Assembly (NCBI GenBank): GCA_028829895.1
Contig: CM054182.1
Span: forward strand, 86,911,546 to 86,975,545
Length of the DNA: 64,000 nucleotides
Reading direction: 5' to 3'
Source: Sinotaia quadrata
Taxonomy: Eukaryota > Mollusca > Gastropoda > Architaenioglossa > Viviparidae
Below, piece after piece: positions 22,141-33,197 of this stretch (within the stretch, counting starts at the first letter, position 1; each line of letters opens with the position of its first letter). The notes under the pieces were generated by a model, which made no database searches, was not told where the DNA came from, and was given only the letters and a program-made list of their open reading frames with translations. A program made the translations under genes and the position numbers.

Positions 22141-22335
22141 TGATGCCGGGAGAAGCATGTGTTGCCTCTGCGGTCAATCGTGATGGTCTGCTGGCTAATG
22201 TCGCATTTATCTCGCGCTGTCAAGCAATGCTCTTAATAGCCCTTTTGAAATAGTTGGAATATTAAGTAGGTCATCCTCTAGCCAAAGAGCAAGGGTAAGT
22301 GGTTTGGAAATAGAGTACTTTTAGCATTAGGTGAA
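22141..22335. other. Short unique spacer
   Basis: Slightly GC-richer DNA with nothing recognised. Confidence 0.5.
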
Positions 22336-22700
22336 AGTACGGCTAATAGTATCTGACTACCAGCAAGAAGCATTAAAAATATGTCATTATCAGACTACCC
22401 ACAAGGCACTCTAAAAGTATGTTATTATCTGACTACCCACAAGATACACTAAAAGTATGTCATTATATGACTACCCACAAGGCACACTAAAAGTATGTCA
22501 TTATCTGACTACCCACACAGTACACTAAAAGTATGTCATTATCTGACTATGTACAGTGCACATGAAAAGTATGTTATTATCTGACTACCTACAATGCACA
22601 CTAAAGTATGTCATTATATGACATACTTAAGACACAGTAAAAGTATGACATTTCCTACAAGACACACTAAAAGTATGTCATTATCTTACAAGACACACTA
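22336..22700. repeat. Minisatellite, unit about 38-40 bp, about 9 copies
   Basis: TATCTGACTACCCACAAGGC followed by ACACTAAAAGTATGTCATTA. Internal deletions shorten the last three copies. Confidence 0.92.
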
Positions 22701-22855
22701 ACTTTATTACAATACTATATTATAGCTAACTTTATTTTGCAATAGTAGTAAGTATTTTATGGCTAACCTTATTACAATAGTACTACTTTATAGCTAACTT
22801 TATTTTGTAATAGTACTATATTATGGCTAACTATATACTAGCAATAATAGTAATA
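22701..22855. repeat. Minisatellite lineage, left half, unit about 31-33 bp
   Basis: TTATTACAATAGTACTATAT followed by TATGGCTAACT. The same unit resumes at about 23455, so the intervening 600 bp interrupts a once-continuous array. Confidence 0.88.
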
Positions 22856-23454
22856 CTAGCTTTCGCCCCCGGCTTCGCTTGCATTAAAAACGGCAGAGTT
22901 TGACTGTTGACCATATTTTTTTATGTGTTAATTTACAAAGGTTCTTTGTATACAATATTATGTGTCTTGTTATCTGGGGGTGCAAATGAAGAGATTGTCG
23001 TGGCTAATGCTGACCCTGGAGCTCGCGAGTACAGCTGTCCTGTGGGAAGCATCTGGGACGAAAGGTCCATGCCAGTGGTCCATAACGACTGTCCTTGCAA
23101 TTTTATTAATCAGCATCGTAGCGCAGAAGCTCGCACCAAAAATCCAAACTACAATATTTACTACAACCTAAACCCTAATACCCAGAGTGAGAAACTCAAT
23201 CTGAGTGAAATGCGAATCGTCTGCTATGCACGGAGATCACAGCGATGTAGCCAAGTTCTGCGCGCATGGGCTTTACTTTAATGGAAAATTTTAATAGTTT
23301 TAGGGCTACTGGGGGTAGTGTGATGTTATATAGCCTATCTTGATTTTATGGCGCTGAAGTATACGACAGAAAAAGTCCGATGAAAATCTGCTCAGTACTG
23401 TTTTACCTATACAAACCCTCAATCACAGCAATAATTCTCTATCTAAAAACAAGA
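22856..23454 (+). mobile_element. Probable retroelement-like fragment interrupting a minisatellite
   Basis: It starts CTTTCGCCCCCGGCTTCGCT and near the right end has GTCCGATGAAAATCTGCTCA then GTACTGTTTTACCTATACAA. This arrangement resembles interspersed elements common in invertebrate genomes whose ends read GCCCGCGGCTTCGC and AAAATCCGTTCAGTAGTTTT; the family assignment is from memory and uncertain. A 124-codon open frame (22907-23281) includes GAREYSCPVGSIWDERSMPV and then VHNDCPCNF, which looks protein-like but I do not recognise it. Base composition is more even than in the flanking array. Confidence 0.55.
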
Positions 23455-23662
23455 GAATGGCTGTGTTATTACAATAGTACTCTATTGTGGCTAACCTGAT
23501 TTTAATTTACTATATTATGACTAACATAAATGCTAATTTTCTATTTTATGGCTAACCTTATTGCAATAGTACTATACTATGACTAACTTAACAGTACTAT
23601 ATCAAGGCTAAATTTATTGCATTGGTACTATATTGTGGCTAACTATAATTTCAGTAACAATA
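23455..23662. repeat. Minisatellite lineage, right half, unit about 31-33 bp
   Basis: GCAATAGTACTATACTATGA plus CTAACTT continues the array of 22701-22855 with comparable divergence. Confidence 0.88.
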
Positions 23663-24245
23663 GCAATATAATTACTTTGCTCACTACAACACCAAAAGTC
23701 AAGGTTTTATGCACACATCTAATATAATTACTTGGCTCACCACGAAATTACAACGTCAAGTATGGTTCAGTACACCACTAATGCAATTGCTTGGCTCACC
23801 ATAACACCACCCGACAAGTATGGTTCTGTACACCTGTAACGCAATTACTTGGCTCACCATAACACCACACGACAAGTATGGTTCTGTACACCTGTAATGC
23901 AATTGCTTGGGTCACCATAACACCACACGACAAGTATGGTTCTGTACACCTGTAATGCAATTGCTTGGGTCACCATAACATCACACTTCAAGGTATGGTT
24001 CTGTATACCTGTAACACAATTACTTGGCTCAACATAACATCACACTTCAAGGTATGGTTCTGCACATCACGAAACCACAACATCAAGTATGGCTCCGTAG
24101 ATCCTAATATTATTAACTGGCTCACCACACTACAACACCAAAGTCAAGTATGGCTCTGTGGATTCCTAATATAATTACCTGGCTCATCAAACGACAAAAA
24201 AAAGGTATAATTCTCGTCGACTGTTACTATGATTATTTGGCTTAC
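23663..24245. repeat. 58-bp minisatellite, about 9-10 copies
   Basis: GCAATTGCTTGGGTCACCAT, AACACCACACGACAAGTATG and GTTCTGTACACCTGTAAT make one unit. Central copies are nearly identical and both flanks degenerate, the usual pattern of an array growing from its middle. Confidence 0.93.
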
Positions 24246-24267
24246 TAAGATTTTTAGGGGGGAATTA

Positions 24268-24335
24268 AGGCTGACCTGTGTGGGTGGGGAATGTTATGAC
24301 TGACCGGTGTGGGTGGGGAATGTTATGACTGACTG
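24268..24335. repeat. Two-copy 30-bp tandem duplication
   Basis: TGTGGGTGGGGAATGTTATG plus ACTGACC occurs twice, with a decayed third copy. Confidence 0.85.
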
Positions 24336-25125
24336 ATGTGGATAGAAATAACTGATCGTGAATTGAAAATTTAATAATACAAAATGTAGTTAGGACTTCA
24401 TTTTGTTCAGCACGATAAGGGTTATGGTGATTTCAAAGCTCATTACTTTGGTGAGAATCAATTAAGTGGCGACTACCGGTCTTCAGTAATGGCACCTCTT
24501 GTGTTGAACTCTCTGGGTTCTGAGACTTTGAACGGCGTGTTAAATTGGGTTTCATTTCGTGTTTTGAAGTGACAGCTTGCGGGTACGCAGCCGCCGCAAG
24601 GAAAAATAAATACAAGCGATTGGACAGAGCTATGCGTCACGATTGGACAGACTCTGTCCGGGCAAGATGTCTGTCGTAATTGGTTTAGCTCGACGTTGCG
24701 ATGAAGTACAATAACCTGCGATTTCATTTTTCTTTATTCAGTCTTCTTTTTTCTTTTTTCCCCTTTTTTTGCCATTTTCTTTCAAATCAATCAATACCTA
24801 CAAAGTAGACCCGAAGGCGGCTTTGGAAAATTAAAAGACAAATTGCGACGCAAGCATGATGGAGTCGCGCTAATGTCATTGGAATGCGTTCATCTGTACG
24901 CTACACGCTGGCCGGGGAATGGCAAAAGAAAGATTCATTTCATGAATGGAGATTTCATTTGTATGCGTGTTTGGAGTTGTCCCCCGTTTTCTCTTGTGCG
25001 AGTAGCGTCGTGATGTTTACATTAGTGGTGAAAATATGTTAACGGCAGGAACGGTGTAAGCAGGCACCACCGAGTGAATTGAATATTTTCAGAGTTGTAT
25101 GAATGTGTGCAAGATTATGTATGCA
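24336..25125. other. Unique stretch
   Basis: More even composition at 24440-25060. Minus-strand frames of 60-84 codons (24433-24727) have no recognisable domains. A TC-rich tract lies at 24730-24770. Confidence 0.45.
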
Positions 25126-25127
<2 letters not shown>

Positions 25128-25181
<54 letters not shown>

Positions 25182-25215
25182 TGTGTGTGAGTGTGTGTGT
25201 GTGAGTGTGTGTGCA
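25128..25215. repeat. (GT)n microsatellite
   Basis: A long GT run with GAGT interruptions on its right side. Confidence 0.97.
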
Positions 25216-25267
25216 TGAGTATATGTAAATCTGTATGTATATAACAATGAGTGTGTGTGCACAACTG

Positions 25268-25660
25268 CACCGTCTGTAGGCAAGTGTATATGTAAGCATC
25301 TGTATATGTCTGTAGGCATGTGTATATATAAAATATATATCTGTAGGCATGTATATATATATATCTGTAGGCATCTGTAATGTCTGTAGGCATCTGTATA
25401 TGTCTGTAGGCATGTGTATATATCTGTAGGCATCTGTATATGTTTGTAGGCATGTGTATAAATCTGTAGGCATGTGTATATATCTGTAGGCATGTGTATG
25501 TCTGTAGGCATCTGTATATGTCTGTAGGTATGTGTATATATCTGTAGGTATCTGTATATGTCTGTAGGCGTGTGTATGTCTGTAGGCATGTGTATATGTC
25601 TGTAGGCACGTATATATATATATATATGTCTGTAGGCATCTGTATATATGTATCTTTTTA
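25268..25660. repeat. 20-bp minisatellite, about 18 copies
   Basis: TCTGTAGGCATGTGTATATA is the typical unit, with GCATCTGTATATG variants interleaved. Perfect TA tracts lie within (25355, 25611-25626). The long Tyr/Thr/His minus frames over it are not genes. Confidence 0.95.
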
Positions 25661-25789
25661 TGTATGAATGAGGTGCATAAATGTGCGTTGCTTATGCATA
25701 GAATGAATAAATGTACATTAATAGACAAACCAGTTTCTATTGGAAAAAATCTATTAGAGCCTATGCTTGATTCTGTAGAAAGAAGGAGG

Positions 25790-26105
25790 CAGTTTGGAGT
25801 AGTAGAGTAGTAGAGTAGGCAGTTTACTGTGGGGAAGTAGAATAGGCAGTTTACTGTGGGGAAGTAGAATAGGCAGAGAGAGTAAGTAGAGTAGATGGTA
25901 TAGAGAGTGAAGAAGTAGAGTAGGCAGTGTAGAGAGTGAAGAAGTAATCAGTGTAGAGAGGGAAGAAGTAGAGTAGACAGTGTAGAGAGTGAAGAAGTAG
26001 AGTAGGCAGTGTAAGAGTGAAGAAGTAATCAGTGTAGAGAGGGGAGAAGTAGAGTAGGAAGTGTAGAGAGTGAAGAAGTAGAGTAGGCAGTATAAGGAGT
26101 AAAGA
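25790..26105. repeat. Minisatellite, unit about 28-30 bp
   Basis: AGTGTAGAGAGTGAAGAAGT plus AGAGTAGGC, about ten copies. The leftmost copies are a different variant (AGTTTACTGTGGGGAAGTAG). Confidence 0.93.
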
Positions 26106-26107
26106 TT

Positions 26108-27110
26108 CGCAGTACCTCAGACCCAGAAAGCCAGGTGACATGAATAATATTTCCTTCTTTAGCAACTTATAGATATGAACAATCGTTAAGGCTTTGTGGC
26201 GACAATAATAGACGTCTCTTACAATTCTCATCACGACCACCTTTAGCTACACGCCATCATACAATTTACAGTCCTTGTGGAAAATGTTTATAAATGAAAC
26301 AATAACATTTCCATTTCCACAATTACATAAATTCTCAAGGTACAAATGCATCCAACAAGGGTTTACATTAACATTCATTAAATAGTCTTCTCAATTTCTA
26401 TTTAGCTCTACAGGCTACAAATGGTTTACATTAATACTCATTAAATAATCATCTCAATCTCCAGTTAGCTTTACTGCTACAAATGGTTCTTATGATACAT
26501 AACATAGCGCACACGCGTGCTTGCATCATTTCTTCATCTCTATATAATAGTTATTACTAACGCCACTCAACCCCTGTGAGAGAAAAATACATTAGGTCAG
26601 TATAACAATCATTATTAAAGATGCAGAAACATTTTGCACAATATTTCATCAATAATACAAAGCAACATTTTCTAAGAAGTCAATATATTTACCACTCGAG
26701 GAAAACGTGCAGGGCTTGTCTCACTCAGTACGCTAAGTTCTACCTTTCAAGGCCGGACACAGTGCGTCTCCTAAACCCGGTTTCATTAACACATATATGT
26801 GAATATGTCTGGGTCCGCGGACAGATTCTCCTACGTCACTATACAGAACGTAAGTGTCCACATAAGAGCGTCCCATGTCCAGTCACTATTCCCCACTCTC
26901 ACGGTCACCCTCACCCTCACTCTCTGTGTATCTTTACACTGTCCATGAATGAGCAATGAACTTGATCTCTGTTGTTTATTACAAGTAACATACCCGGGTG
27001 CGGCAGAATTGCATAACCGGCAACGCGACTTGACCGCTATAAATATCAACTATGGATCGTAAAATTACGAAAAAAGGGAAATTGAAAAATATAATGGCAT
27101 AATTTGCCTA
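26108..27110 (+). mobile_element. Interspersed family 2, copy 1
   Basis: It is homologous by eye over about 1 kb to 48920-49820. Shared blocks include CACAATTACATAAATTC, CATTTAGCTC-type TTTAGCTCTACAGGCTACAA, ACATTAACATTCATTAAATA and the right end GGCATAATTTGCCTA. The two copies show many indels. The 112-codon frame at 26621-26959 is not open in the second copy. Flanked on the left by a 29-bp and on the right by a 62-bp minisatellite. Confidence 0.82.
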
Positions 27111-27126
27111 TGATCCTATTACCACA

Positions 27127-27528
27127 TACAGCAACACTCTTGACTTGGAGCACTCGCCAAAGTCTCAGTGCTTGAGTGTGCTCTAAAATACAGCAACACT
27201 CTTGACTTGAAGCAGTCATCAAAGTCTCAGTGCTTGAGAATGCTATAAAGTACAGCAACACTCTTGACTTGAAGCAGTCATCAAAGTCTCAGTGCTTGAG
27301 AATGCTATAAAGTACAGCAACACTCTTGACTTGAAGCAGTCATCAAAGTCTCAAGTGCTTGAGAATGCTATAAAGTACAGCAACACTCTTGACTTGAAGC
27401 AGTCATCAAAGTCTCAGTGCTTGAGAATGCTATAAAGTACAGCAACACTCTTGACTTGAAGCAGTCATCAAAGTCTCAGTGCTTGAGAATGCTATAAAGT
27501 ACAGCAACACTCTTGACTTGAAGCAGAG
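27127..27528. repeat. 62-bp minisatellite, about 6.5 copies
   Basis: The unit comprises TACAGCAACACTCTTGACTT, GAAGCAGTCATCAAAGTCTC and AGTGCTTGAGAATGCTATAA. The first copy is the most diverged and the rest differ by single bases. Confidence 0.96.
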
Positions 27529-27539
27529 TTCATGAAGTA

Positions 27540-28290
27540 CATCAAAATATAAAAATATCAGCTGGAAAGCAGAGTATCAGCATTGAAAATATGTTGCATT
27601 TGCAGAATTATTTGGAAAAGTGCCAGGAAAGAAAATAACTTCATAGTTACAAGCTATAATAAAACACGGAATTCCGACATTTGAAAAACTACGGCCTCGT
27701 GTAAGTTCCATTGGGAGATAATATAAATATAGAATTGTATTCGCAAGGTCCATTGGACAGATGAATTTGCACAGAAAATGTCTGCTGTTGTATTTGCAAA
27801 ACCTGCTGGAAACCAAAATACCAGCACTTAAAGTTTTGTTTTCACACGATCTATTAAATGAACGAAATACTAGTTTTTAAAAAAAACACGCTATATTCGT
27901 TGGATTATTTAGACAAACGAAAAATCAACTCAGAAAATATTTTGCTGTATTCTTGTGATCTATTAGACAAACGAACGATCAGCTAAAAAAATACTTTGCT
28001 TTATTCTCACGATCTATTAGACAAACGAAAGATCAGCTCAGAAAATACTTAGCTGTAGTCTCAAGATCTATTAGACAAACGAAAGATCAGCTCAGAAAAT
28101 ACTTAGCTGTAGTCTCAGGATCCATTGGACAAACTAAAAATAACTTTAAAAAAAAACTTCGCTGTATTCGCAAGATCTATTAAACAAAAGATCAACTAAA
28201 AAATACTCTGGCTAAAAAAAAAAATACTTTCCTGTATTCGCAAGACTATTTAAACAAGCGTGACATCACCATCAGATCTAACAAATGTCC
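27540..28290. repeat. Degenerate minisatellite, unit about 54 bp in its core
   Basis: The core (27850-28240) has GATCTATTAGACAAACGAAA and GATCAGCTCAGAAAATACTT. The left part (27540-27850) shows only faint CATTTGCAGAA / TATTCGCAAGGTCCATTGGA echoes, so the array appears to have aged outward. Confidence 0.82.
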
Positions 28291-29300
28291 ATAAGACATG
28301 CTAAACAAGCACAATAACACTACAGTAAATCCTAAGTTGTCTTGATTAAAATTTACAGGACAGATCAACACAGTAAGCCATATGTTTACCATACAAGCCA
28401 GATTCAATGGATTGAAAAATATCAGTATTTAAACGGTTGTATTCAATGGCTTCCAAATGTAACGATGTAAAAGATACATGGCGATGTGTTGGTGTTTGGA
28501 TTTTTTTTAAATGTCTATTGTAATTCAATGTTGCCGATAGAGAGGAATTAAACCATTCTGAACGATCTTTTCCGTTGAAATTACACAAAATTCATGTAGA
28601 CTGAAATTTTATCAAATGCCACATTGCCTTCAAGCAAATGTTTTTTCACAGAAAACTGCCTTTTTTATCAAGTAATAAATTTGTTTATAACCATTTTATC
28701 GTGAACTTTGGTGTGTTTGTGTGGTGTGTTCATGCATATGTATATGCATATTTATATATGTGTGTGTGCATGTGCGTGTATGCTTGTGTGTGCGAGTGTG
28801 AATATATGTATGTATGTGTGTACGTGAGAGAGAGATTATGTTTGCTGAGGGAAAGCGCCATGAATCGCAATAGCTTGCGAAAGACATCTCTATCGACCAC
28901 AGTGAACAAACATTTTTCCCAGCTTAAAAGGGCACCTTGAGTTATGCAAGGAATGTTTGATTGGTAATTATATTGGTTCTTATTTTTCTTATTGTTTATT
29001 TAGTTTGTTTGTTTGACTGATCGATTATTATTTTTTTGTTAGCAATACACGAAATAACTTTTACTGTGCAAAGAGTTAGCTCTTTCGAAAAACTAACGGG
29101 AAACCGCGGTGAAGAATGAGAACAGAGATAGTCCACGCGATCAAAGTGTGCTTTTCAGCTTGATGGAGAGCCTGTTTTCTGTGAACAGATGTTGAGTGAG
29201 TTGTTCACGACGCGATAAAGAGTATGTTCTCTGTGAGCAAAGCGTTTTCTAAAGTTTATTTTCACATGTTAACATTTACTTTGTGCCCCCCAAGCTGGGT
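28291..29300. other. Unique stretch with TG-rich patch
   Basis: An interrupted TG/TATG patch spans 28705-28830. Two open frames (28346-28588 minus; 28638-28940 plus) are unrecognised. Confidence 0.45.
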
Positions 29301-29525
29301 TTTGACAACCCCACGATATATTATTTTACTCTAATGTTTTTACAACTCCACGATACAGTACTTACTTCAAGTACAAAATGTTTTTACAACGCCATGATAT
29401 AGTACTTACTTCAAGTACATATTTTTTACAACCCTATGATATAGTAATTACTTCAAGTACTTAATGTTTTTACAACCCCATGATATAGTATTTTCTCTAA
29501 ATATACAGTGTTTTTTATAACCACA
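29300..29525. repeat. Minisatellite, unit about 46-50 bp, 5 copies
   Basis: TTTTTACAACCCCATGATAT, AGTACTTACTTCAAGTAC, then AAATG. Outer copies are diverged. Confidence 0.88.
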
Positions 29526-29679
29526 TAAAACGCAGGTTATATGTATTATGTCGTTTAATAAGGCAAATCAAACGTTAATATATCTACTACATTGTAAAGT
29601 ACACTTTGTGAAGTTTTTAACTTTCGACACACGGCAGAACAAACACTCTGTTTCCTAAACTAAGCGGGTTTACAAACAA

Positions 29680-30455
29680 CATAATGCATTCTTCTCCTGC
29701 ATGCAAGGAACAGATGCGTTCTTCTCCTGCATACAAAAATAGAGTGCATTTTTCCCTGCATGCAAAGAGCACATTGACTCTTCTTCTGCATTAAGGAACA
29801 TAATGCATTCTTTTCCTGCATGCAAAAAGTAACATGCGTTCTTCTTCTGCAAAAAGGAACATAATTCACTTTTCCCCTTCATATATAAATCAATGATGCG
29901 CTTTCTTTTCCTGCATACAAAGAACAATTTATTTTTCTTCGTCATGCAAAGAACTTAATGGATTCTTTCCCCTCATGCAAAAAACATAATGCATTCCTCG
30001 CCCTTATGCAAAGAACAATGCATTCCTCTCCCTTATGCAAAGAACAATGCATTCCTCTCCCTTATGCAAAGAACAATGCATTCCTCTCCCTTATGCAAAG
30101 AACAATGCATTCCTCTCCTGTAGGCAAAAAACAATGCATTCCTCCCCTGTATGCAAAGAACAATGCATTCTTCTCCTGCAGGCAAACTCATTTTCACATC
30201 GAAAGAAACGGTGAACTTTCCATACGCCCTTATGCAAAGAACAATGCATTCCTCTCCCTTTTGCAAAGAACAATGCATTCCTCTCCTGTAGGCAAAGAAC
30301 AATGCATTCTTCTCCTGCAGGCAAAGAACAATGCATTCTTCTCCTGCAGGCAATGAACAATGCATTCCTCTCCTGTAGGCAAAGAACAATGCATTCTTCT
30401 CCTGCAGGCAAACTCATTTTCACATCGAAAGAAAAGGTGAACTTTACATACGCAC
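29680..30455. repeat. 29-bp minisatellite with about 226-bp higher-order repeat
   Basis: More than 24 copies carry AACAATGCATTCCTCTCCCT plus TATGCAAAG. An unrelated insert AACTCATTTTCACATCGAAA with GGTGAACTTTCCATACGC occurs at about 30185 and again at about 30411, showing that a block of about eight units plus the insert was duplicated as a whole. Open frames on both strands (up to 132 codons) are artefacts of the repetition. Confidence 0.95.
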
Positions 30456-31014
30456 AAATTATGTGTTCACTACATGAAAGAGCGTTTGTTCGCTCAAAGT
30501 AAGGGGTTGGTTTCCTGGCTGCGCTTTCGGTGTGGTGAAATTGCTGTATTCGTTACAAGAAGGGGTATATTTTTACTCGTACAGTCTCTGCTATTCGCAA
30601 GCTTTAAATGGTGTGTTTTTGCTTTGCACTGATCGTGTGCTTCAAAGCCCACTTTAGCTATGGAACTCTTTTTTCCGCTTGTCCCCAGCACGAAAGAGCG
30701 CGCACTCTCTGTTGCGATAGGCACTTGGTCTCTGAGGACTGAAACATGGCATTTTCTGTCTTCGGTTTGAAGTTCATTTGTAGTCATAGCAACTGAATTT
30801 TTTGCAGTATAAGCAATCATTTCTGCTATAACGTATTGATGCATCTGCATTTATCGATCACTCAATGAAAAATCAATATTAATGAAGTGTCCACTTTACA
30901 AGACATTGCAGGTCAAATCAGAAAATCTAAATTAGTAATACCGCAACGCTTAATAAGCAAACGTCAGTAATGGGTAAGCTACCTGTGTGAAGTAAGTAAA
31001 CACCTTAATCTTAA
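30456..31014. other. Unique stretch with 118-codon minus open frame
   Basis: The minus frame 30494-30850 has no recognised domain or splice context. It is not called as a gene. Confidence 0.4.
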
Positions 31015-31015
31015 G

Positions 31016-31373
31016 TGTCAGTGTTGTAAATGTGGATGACTGCTTGCTAAGGTTTTTATATATCTATCGTTATACGTCAGTGTTGTAAATGTGGATGACT
31101 GCTTGCTAAGGTTTTTATATATCTATCGTTATGTCAGTGTTGTAAATGTGGATGACTGCTTGCTAAGGTTTTTATATATCTATCGTTATGTCAGTGTTGT
31201 AAATGTGGATGACTGCTTGCTAAGGTTTTTATATATCTATCGTTATGTCAGTGTTGTAAATGTGGATGACTGCTTGCTAAGGTTTTTATATATCTATCGT
31301 TATGTCAGTGCTGTAAATGTGGATGACTGCTTGCTAAGGTTTTTATATATCGATCGTTATATGTCAGTGCTGA
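31016..31373. repeat. 57-bp minisatellite, 6 copies
   Basis: GTCAGTGTTGTAAATGTGGA, TGACTGCTTGCTAAGGTTTT and TATATATCTATCGTTAT. Four middle copies are essentially identical. The unit is 19 codons long and keeps a frame open at 31091-31381 (VDDCLLRFLYIYRYVSVVN). Confidence 0.97.
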
Positions 31374-31374
31374 A

Positions 31375-31500
31375 TAATTAATACCTCGTTTGGCAAATGT
31401 TAATGCTAAATAGTCAATGCCTCTATTAATGAATATAAATTCTAAATAGTCGATGCCTCTATTAACAGATGTCAATGCTAAATATTAATACCTATTCTGG
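31375..31500. repeat. Degenerate repeat, unit about 37 bp
   Basis: About three blocks of AATGCTAAATAGTCAATGCC plus TCTATTAA. Confidence 0.7.
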
Positions 31501-31635
31501 TAAATACTATTATTGAATAAGATTGAATTTGTGTTAGTAAAGTTCAGTACTTAATATACCAGTGTGAGGATTCTACATAGATCCGAATCTGTTGCAACAT
31601 ATTAATGGATGGTTTTCTACATGTACATGGACTTT

Positions 31636-32200
31636 TCAAAATAATTACTTATTAGGGGAGGCACATTATTAGCTTGTTATAACATAACTAATTACTTATT
31701 AGGGGAGGCACATTATTAGCTTGTTATAACATAATAATTACTTGTTAGGGGAGGCACATTATTAGCTTGTTATAACATAATAATAATAATATTCTAGCAC
31801 ATGGGTGGATTATTTAAAAATATTAATGACTGGGTGCACACGAGTGGTATCTTCTAACAATAATATATTGGGAAAATATTGTTGTCTTTCTAAGATAATA
31901 ATATATTGGGAAAACATTGTTGTCTTTCTAACATAATAAAATATTGGGGAAACATTGTTGTCTTTCTAACATAATAGAAAATAGGGAACAACAACATGAT
32001 AACATGAGGGGTGGGATGGGGCACATTATTTTCATTTTTATAAAATAGTGAAGATGTAACAACAATTTAATAAATTTTCGGGATGGGGTGGGGTGGAGCA
32101 AACATTGTTGTCTTTGCTAACATAAGAATATGTGGGGGTTATCACATTATTGTCTTTAATAACATAACAGTGAATAGGGAACAACAATAACAATAACAAC
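31636..32200. repeat. Drifting minisatellite lineage, 47-bp then 41-bp units
   Basis: 31636-31785 has three copies of TTACTTATTAGGGGAGGCAC plus ATTATTAGCTTGTTATAACA. From 31855 the unit becomes ATATTGGGAAAACATTGTTG plus TCTTTCTAACATAATA. Both share GGG..ACATTATTG/AGCTT..TAACATAAT. Remnants run to about 32200. Confidence 0.85.
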
Positions 32201-32203
32201 ATA

Positions 32204-32217
32204 CTACTACTACTACG

Positions 32218-32266
<49 letters not shown>

Positions 32267-32286
32267 ATAATAATAATAATAATAAT
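32204..32286. repeat. (CTA)n / (TAA)n trinucleotide microsatellite
   Basis: About 20 CTA repeats with one CGA interruption pass directly into (ATA)n. Confidence 0.97.
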
Positions 32287-32381
32287 TGTGAAAGGTGGCA
32301 CATTAGTGAACCATTCTAGCATAACAGAAACAATTTGCCTCACATATCAGTGAGCTTTTCTCAAAGTAAATTACTCTACTG

Positions 32382-32695
32382 GGTTCTTTATACGGGTAGT
32401 TTAAACATAATATAAATGACTTATTCTAGGTACAATAGTTGGTTCTTTATACGGGTAGTTTAAACATAATATAAATGACTTATTCTAGGTACAATAGTTG
32501 GTTCTTTATACGGGTAGTTTAAACATAATATAAATGACTTATTCTAGGTACAATAGTTGGTTCTTTATACGGGTAGTTTAAACATAATATAAATGACTTA
32601 TTCTAGGTACAATAGTTGGTTCTTTATACGTATAGTTTATACATAATATAAATGACGTATTCTAGGTACATTAGTAGATTCTTTATATTTACTAT
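32382..32695. repeat. 59-bp minisatellite, about 5 copies
   Basis: GGTTCTTTATACGGGTAGTT, TAAACATAATATAAATGACT and TATTCTAGGTACAATAGTT. The first four copies are identical or nearly so, and the fifth decays. Confidence 0.97.
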
Positions 32696-33195
32696 ATTTG
32701 TTCACTAGTAGATTGATTTACATAACAAAAATCATTTCAACTAGGCACTTATTAGTCTTTGTTCTAAATATGTATTATTTTAAAACATCATGAATTAAAA
32801 TAGCGAGAGTGCTATATTGTTATTACTACATTCAAGGACTGTTCAAGTAAAATGTATGGTTCTAGACTTGTAATTCTAGCATAACATTGAAATTACATGG
32901 ATTTCGTTCTAAAGATTCAAGCATAGTCCTGAAATGATGTGGGTTTCATTCTAATAGCTTTAAAAATAATCTGCTTACGTAAAACGGTCTATTTAAAATA
33001 ATAATAAACAATATGATTAAACACTGTGCATTGAGAAAACCTGCCAATGATTTTCTTGAATAACTGAAAGAGCAGACGTTTTAGAAAGAAGTTCTATATC
33101 AATGTCTTAATTCTCCATTAATTATTTTTGTCAACTAGTAATTCATTCATCAAAAATATTTATGATTATTCAAAGAGAGTTTGAAAGAACCCTGT
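32696..33195. other. AT-rich unique stretch
   Basis: A weak pair of TCTAGCATAACATTGAAAT / CAAGCATAGTCCTGAAATG blocks lies near 32875 and 32925. No gene is seen. Confidence 0.5.
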
Positions 33196-33197
33196 GG

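Noticed and set aside
26621..26959. 112-codon frame with possible exon
   Set aside because: It lies inside family 2, and the homologous part of the second copy (around 49350-49680) does not keep the frame.
29660..30502. Cys-rich repeated frames of up to 132 codons on both strands
   Set aside because: They follow a 29-bp array; frames shift between units and both strands are equally open, unlike a genuine cysteine-rich protein gene.
30494..30850. 118-codon minus-strand frame
   Set aside because: No splice sites, recognised motif or composition clearly different from the surroundings.
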